Shown here one piece after another: positions 59,612 through 64,000 of a stretch of 64,000 bases of DNA. Location: the NCBI GenBank assembly GCA_027919835.1, contig JANVFP010000009.1, positions 558,001 to 622,000 of the forward strand. The letters run 5' to 3'. Origin of the DNA: Lentinula raphanica (Eukaryota; Basidiomycota; Agaricomycetes; Agaricales; Omphalotaceae). The notes beneath the pieces were generated by a model. That model worked only from the letters and a program-made list of their open reading frames with translations, did no database searches and was not told the DNA's origin. The translations under genes and the position numbers were made by a program. Numbering within the stretch: position 1 is the stretch's first letter; the number at the start of each line of letters is the position of its first letter.

Positions 59612-60775
59612 ATGGATGAAGACATCGTTGACTACGAGGACACCGACTGTGACGACAATCCACCTGGTCAGACTGAACACTCTCACTCGCAGCGTTCCCA
59701 TGCCCCACACTCAGCACCCACTCTTCACACTGCCCAAAATGTGAATGGACTCGATGATCGTCTAACGGCACTCAGTCGGGTTCTCCGTGAAAGAACATTA
59801 GTCCAACTACCTACTACCACTTCAACTACCTCCAACACACCACTGACGCCCTCAGTGACGGGCGCTACCAACAGTACACCTGCACATCCTCCCTCTCACT
59901 TGCGTCAGACTCGCTCGAAGTCATCGCGTGCTATAACATCTTCGAAACCGTCTCGCTCCTCTCCAAAATCTTCATCTGCCACCAACCGTAACCCCGCCAA
60001 ACCACCGCGCTCCTCCAACCGCACAACTACGGAATTGGCTTCGCCCTCATCTACCTTGCCCCCTACTACTTCATACTCACCGTCAACCACCCTTCAACGA
60101 CCTCCGGTGGGCAAAGAGACCGCTTCGGCTCGCATAACAAGAGTCGAACACAACACTATACGTGTTGACCACCGCATCGACCTGCTTCTCACTGGACTGG
60201 AGGATCAAATCGCACGAGAAGTTGATCGCAGGGTTGGTGTTGCAATGACGACAGTCTGTGCACAGCTAAAAGAAGACCTCCTGCGCAACATCACACATTC
60301 CACTACAGATGTCCACGCACACCAGCCTAGTCCTCCTCCTCCATCCTCGTCATTGTCATCATCTACTACACGCGCACTACTACCTCCGTTGACCCACTCC
60401 CTTCCCAAACGACCTTCATATCCGGTCCCTCTCCATGCCACAAAACATATGGTATCCGGAACTACCCATACCAGATCCCAACCGTTGTTGGGTGAACCTC
60501 ACTCTGTCATGGTCACACTATCACCAGAATGCCCTGCATTCTCAACGACCATTGATTTCCTTTTTGATATGACCCGTGACTGGTCATCCGAGGTTGAACG
60601 ACACACCAATTCTTATGCACGTCTTCCCATACCCTCGCGTATCATGCGTGTTGACTCTCATCACCTACAACTCACATTCAATGCTTTTGGGATTGAGGCT
60701 TTCCTCTCCACCTGGAATACCTTCCATGATGCCATTGCTCGCCTCTCGCACTTATCAGTATCCCGTTCCATTTGA
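59612..60775 (+). CDS. single-exon Ser/Thr/Pro-rich protein, unknown
   Basis: This is 387 codons without introns, unusual in this window. It has an acidic start (MDEDIVDYEDTDCDDNPPGQ), then a long Ser/Thr/Pro/Asn low-complexity region. A predicted helical segment follows (RVDHRIDLLLTGLEDQIARE). The compact C-terminal ~100 residues (VMVTLSPECPAFSTTIDFLF, SSEVERHTNSYARLPIP, LQLTFNAFGIEAFLSTW) look like a folded domain. The lack of introns, a following pyrimidine repeat and a TTCATTCATTCATTC tail at ~61.5 kb recall an ORF1-type protein of a retroelement, but no reverse transcriptase is present and no family was recognised. It could equally be a lineage-specific gene. Confidence 0.5.
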   Translation: MDEDIVDYEDTDCDDNPPGQTEHSHSQRSHAPHSAPTLHTAQNVNGLDDRLTALSRVLRERTLVQLPTTTSTTSNTPLTPSVTGATNSTPAHPPSHLRQTRSKSSRAITSSKPSRSSPKSSSATNRNPAKPPRSSNRTTTELASPSSTLPPTTSYSPSTTLQRPPVGKETASARITRVEHNTIRVDHRIDLLLTGLEDQIAREVDRRVGVAMTTVCAQLKEDLLRNITHSTTDVHAHQPSPPPPSSSLSSSTTRALLPPLTHSLPKRPSYPVPLHATKHMVSGTTHTRSQPLLGEPHSVMVTLSPECPAFSTTIDFLFDMTRDWSSEVERHTNSYARLPIPSRIMRVDSHHLQLTFNAFGIEAFLSTWNTFHDAIARLSHLSVSRSI

Positions 60776-61275
60776 ATCCCTTGCTTACTCTATTCCTTTT
60801 TCTCGCTCTAACTCTTGCTCCCCTTCTCTTCCTCTATCACTAACTCCTATCCTTCTACTCTGCCTAACTCTTAATCTTATACTCTTCATCTCTTCCTACT
60901 TCTCATTCTTGCAATCTCCCTTACTCTTACTCTCCCTATCTCCAACTCTTACATTATCCACTCTTCTCACCCTCCCACTCTCCCTAACTCTGACTCTCCT
61001 GACTCTCTCACTCTCTCTCACTCTCTCACTCTCCCTAACTCTGACTCTTCTCACTCACACTCTCTCCCTTCTAACTCTAACTCTTCTCACCCACCCACCC
61101 TCCATAATTCTGACTCCCTAACTCTAACTCTTATGCTCTCCCTAACTCTGACTCTCTCCCTCTCCATAACTCTAACTCTCTCCCACTCCTTCTCTCTAAC
61201 TCTTATGCTCTCCCTAACTCTGACTCTCTCCCTCTCCCTAACTCTAACTCTCTCCCACTCCTTCTAACTCTGCTT
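60776..61275 (+). repeat. pyrimidine-rich CTCTCCCTAACTCT array
   Basis: About 500 bp of degenerate tandem CTAACTCT / CTCTCCCTAACTCTGACTCT units on the plus strand. CCCTAA occurs repeatedly but never as the pure telomeric tandem CCCTAACCCTAA. Confidence 0.85.
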
Positions 61276-61771
61276 CTCCGGTTACACATATTTGATGACA
61301 AGGATGAGGATAGCTGATGGCATATATGACCTACATGTAGACCTACTACTACTGATACTCATTGTATCCCCCTCCGCTTTCATCCCCCCTGCAGTCTACC
61401 TTCCTCTTTGCGGGTTGAGATCGCTGCAGACGGGGCTGTTAGTGCCGGCTGTTCCTATTTGGGACCCCACCAGTGTGGTGGAGCCGTGTATAATTCATTC
61501 ATTCATTCACCAGGTTTATACTTGCAGCCGGTAACTAGGAATGTACCGCTGTAAGTAAACTTTCTATCACAAACACTCAATAGGATATACTATGCTGGCA
61601 GTCTTTGTCAACGATGCGAGCTATCATTATTTTGCTTTCTTTCAGTCAATCTCTGGTGCCATATTGTAGTAAAATCGAGCTCTGCATACTAGCAACTATT
61701 TCGAACGTGTTGTAGAAAAACTATGCAGTCTAAAGTGAGCATACTTATCAAGATAACCCTTCTCCGGATCC
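61276..61771. other. intergenic, with a TTCA microsatellite
   Basis: Contains (ATTC)n near 61495-61512 and no gene. Confidence 0.4.
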
Positions 61772-62964
61772 TCAAGCTTTGTCTCCGAACTTCTTTTCCC
61801 ATTCAAGGACAACATCCACAGTAGCAAGGAAAGTCTCTTCTTGAGGGATATAATCCTTCATACCCAGCACCTCTTTCGCAAACGTCGTGTCCATCGGTGC
61901 ACTAGTCTGGGGACCCGGGACCGATGTCTCCTTAGGCAACCTCCCAGCGAGCTCTGGCTTCTTGCTCCGAATCAATGCAGCGACATCTTTCCATAAGAAC
62001 GTCCCGTTGCTGATGATGAACCTCTTATCACGTCCTGGGACCGGTGGTGTGGAGAGTGCAAGGACATGAGCGCGTGCAGCATCCCGGACGTCAATCATAT
62101 GTCCGATTGGGATAGGAGGATACTCCGGAGCGAAAAGCATCTTCACAAATCCATTTGTACCCAAGCTGCTGGGAGAGGAGGTGAGAGGACTTAATGATGG
62201 TCCGAAGATGGCAGGAGGAAGGAGGACGGTGAAGTCCACATTGGGGTTCTTGTGAGCTAACTCCCAGACAGCTTTATCTGCAAGGGTCTTGGCCTCCTGA
62301 TAAACTCGCATTCCGTCGTTGTTGAGGTCAATGGTTTCTGGTGTGATGGAACCGAAGTCTTTCTCCGTTAAAAGACGGGTGCCGAATGCAGCCTGGAAGT
62401 CGGCTATCGGAAGGAACTCGGAATGAGCTTCCAAGATAGCATGAATAGTTAAAGATTCCTTACCATCGAAAAGATTTACGAAGGTGCCGCTAACGATGAT
62501 TTTCTTCACACCGGCAGCGAGAGCTTGCTTGACAAGTGCAACTGTACCCTCGTATGCCCCCTATTTCCCCCACGAACTTTGAGTTTGCGAGCCTACTAGG
62601 ACGTAGAGAAAGCAGAACGTACAGAATAAAGTTCCTGTCCCGAAACACCTTCACCGAAGATCGGAGACGCAGAATGAATCAACGCGTCCACTCCCTTGAG
62701 GGCTGCTGAGTGATCCGAAGTCAAAGTCGGTACTTCGACTATTTGCAGCTGCTCGGCGGTCGCCTTAGGAAAGATAGCCCGAAGCTTTGAAGTCGAACGT
62801 GCTGTCGCGCGGACAGTGTATCCTTTCTCGAGGAGCTGAGAGATGAGGTGCGCTCCCAAGAAGCCAGTTCCACCGGTGACCTGCGCGCAAAGGTCGTATG
62901 AGAACTGAACAAGAGGGTTCTACGAAAAGAAAGCACTTACAAGCACAGTTTTGATGCTAGACAT
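61772..62964 (-). CDS. extended SDR (NAD-dependent epimerase/ketoreductase), copy 2
   Basis: Complement(join(61772-62403, 62464-62560, 62623-62880, 62941-62964)), 336 aa. The N-terminus MSSIKTVLVTGGTGFLGAH has the Rossmann loop. Further on are IVSGTFVNLF, the catalytic RVYQEAKTLADKA, LPPAIFGPS, IPIGHMIDVRDAARAHVLAL and TSAPMDTTFAKEVLGM. Exons 2 and 3 have exactly the lengths of copy 1 (258 and 97 bp). Its closest relative in the window is the divergent partial copy at 63638. Probable cytosolic NAD(P)H-dependent reductase of aldehydes or ketones; substrate unknown. A TTTATAAAC motif near 63050 fits a minus-strand TATA box. Confidence 0.87.
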
Positions 62965-63637
62965 TTGGATTTTAGAATATGGAGGTGATTGCGAAGGCTG
63001 GTGTTGATTGAGGAAGTGAACGATATGAGATGATGGAAATTCTACCGTTTATAAAGTAACGATCGAACAGAGATCATGCTGATCATGAATAATACCATTT
63101 GCTTTTTCCGAGTCGTGCAGACTCTGGGTTCTACTGCCAAAGTCGAGGAGAGCAGGGGGGATGAATCATCTCCACCCCGTTCCTGGCCGTTCCGTAATTG
63201 GGCCATTATTGAGAGATGACTAATCCAAGCTGGCGGCCAATGGCATCACTCATCACTGACTTGGTGAGATTTTCATTCTTCTATTGGCATGACTTGCTTC
63301 AGCTCGAAGCTTCCACTTGGTAGGTTTGGGCTCGAAAACCCATGACTAATTCAGAGGGCAGCTTCTCTGTGACCTTCATCAGTCAGCGCTGGATTACTAT
63401 CTGTTATCCCGCCATTCCCCTTGAAGCTTGACTACTTCTTCCAAATTTACAATTCATCGCCTGCTCTCCAGCTCAGCCCAGTTACGATATGAAAGATAGA
63501 ACTGGATTGCCCGATGAGTAATCCTCGACTAAGTTAACTATATAAAATATATAAAAGATGAAGTTTTTCTGGTAACATATCATTTCACATCTTCTCTCCA
63601 AACACAAGTCCCAATCGCCTCATCTTCTTGAAACAAA
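62965..63637. promoter_or_regulatory. shared divergent promoter of SDR copies 2 and 3
   Basis: A 673-bp spacer between two divergently transcribed paralogues. TATA-like motifs are found near both ends (TTTATAAA near 63050 for the minus gene; TATATAAAA near 63540-63556 for the plus gene). Confidence 0.45.
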
Positions 63638-63990
63638 ATGTCCATCAAAACCGTTCTCGTAAGTGATTTTTTCTGTGCCCTCCTTCTGTTCAACTCTCAA
63701 CGGCTTTGAGCCAGGTTACTGGTGGAACCGGCTTCCTGGGAGCACACATCGTCTCTCAGCTGCTTGAGAAAGGATACACCGTCCGCGCTACTACACGCAC
63801 GAGTTCGAAGCTCCAGGCTATCTTTCCTAAAGCGACCGCCGAACAGCTGCAAATCGTAGAAGTACCGACTCTGACTTCGGATCACTCAGCAGCCCTCAAG
63901 GGCGTTGACGCCCTGATCCATGCCGCATCTCCCATTTATGGCGAAGGTGTTTCTGGACAGGAGTTATTTGCTGTAAGCTCTATTACTTGA
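63638..63990 (+). CDS. extended SDR, copy 3, cut by window end
   Basis: Exons 63638-63658 and 63715-63972 are present; the donor GTAAGC at 63973 begins the next intron and the rest lies beyond the window. MSIKTVL plus VTGGTGFLGAHIVSQLLEKG gives the Rossmann start. The whole second exon (86 codons) is nearly the same as copy 2, with changes such as ATTRTSS for ATARSTS and ELFA for ELYS. Exon length (258 bp) is identical in all three copies. The gene is transcribed away from copy 2, so this is an inverted duplicate. Catalytic residues are outside the window. Confidence 0.82.
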
Positions 63991-64000
63991 ATATACGAGA

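Noticed and set aside
60776..61275. Telomere end
   Set aside because: CCCTAA occurs only within longer CTCT-rich units and coding genes lie on both sides, so this is at most an interstitial telomere-like tract.

Overview
The window reads as nuclear DNA of a filamentous basidiomycete, most likely an Agaricomycete. Genes are short and intron-dense, with introns of about 45-65 bp, GT/AG borders and CTAAC/CTGAC-like branch points. The gene content is typical of that group: a NACHT-ankyrin NLR, a Plavaka DNA transposon, a DUF6533 membrane protein, NOSIP, a GPI-type GH13 enzyme, small secreted proteins and a Cys-rich single-pass membrane protein. No rRNA, tRNA or CRISPR array was found. All exon models were built by hand from reading frame and splice signals; each listed join closes in frame.

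Layout. 1-3.8 kb: no resolvable gene. 3.9-15.5 kb: one AT-rich NLR gene (NACHT plus about 19 ankyrin repeats) split by a complete 7,431-bp Plavaka element (6190-13620). The element has ~28-bp inverted ends, a TT target duplication and three genes: transposase, a DUF6532-like acidic protein and a coiled-coil protein. 16.0-16.7 kb: decayed fragments of ERO1 and UPF2 side by side. 17-19.7 kb: mostly empty, with a small MITE. 19.7-33.3 kb: ordinary gene-rich DNA with a TPMT-type methyltransferase, a tandem pair of small secreted proteins plus a third paralogue at 30.6 kb, a HAUS1-like augmin subunit, a GPI-type GH13 enzyme, a Gly-rich protein, a DUF6987 protein and NOSIP. 34.2-35.8 kb: a 15-exon DUF6533 gene containing a predicted 2-nt exon. 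37.06-39.34 kb: a 2,281-bp foldback element with 47-bp perfect inverted ends, GTTTAAAC-rich subterminal arrays, a 98-bp perfect hairpin and gene-like exon fragments. 40.2-53.4 kb: second methyltransferase, AYR1-like SDR, PL1-like pectate lyase, membrane protein, a basidiomycete protein of unknown function, a secreted helical protein and an extended SDR. 54-57.8 kb: repeat-dense DNA (89-bp and 124-bp repeats, a ~20-bp satellite, a perfect 105-bp tandem duplication). 59.6-61.3 kb: a low-complexity ORF followed by a pyrimidine array. 61.8-64 kb: two divergent SDR paralogues, the second cut by the window end.

Functional reading. The secreted and wall enzymes (GH13, PL1), the small secreted proteins and the extended SDRs look like accessory, environment-facing genes that expand by local duplication. 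HAUS1, NOSIP and probably the DUF6987 protein are housekeeping. The most notable object is the NLR immune-type gene disabled by an apparently intact transposon whose removal, leaving one TT, would restore the ankyrin frame exactly.
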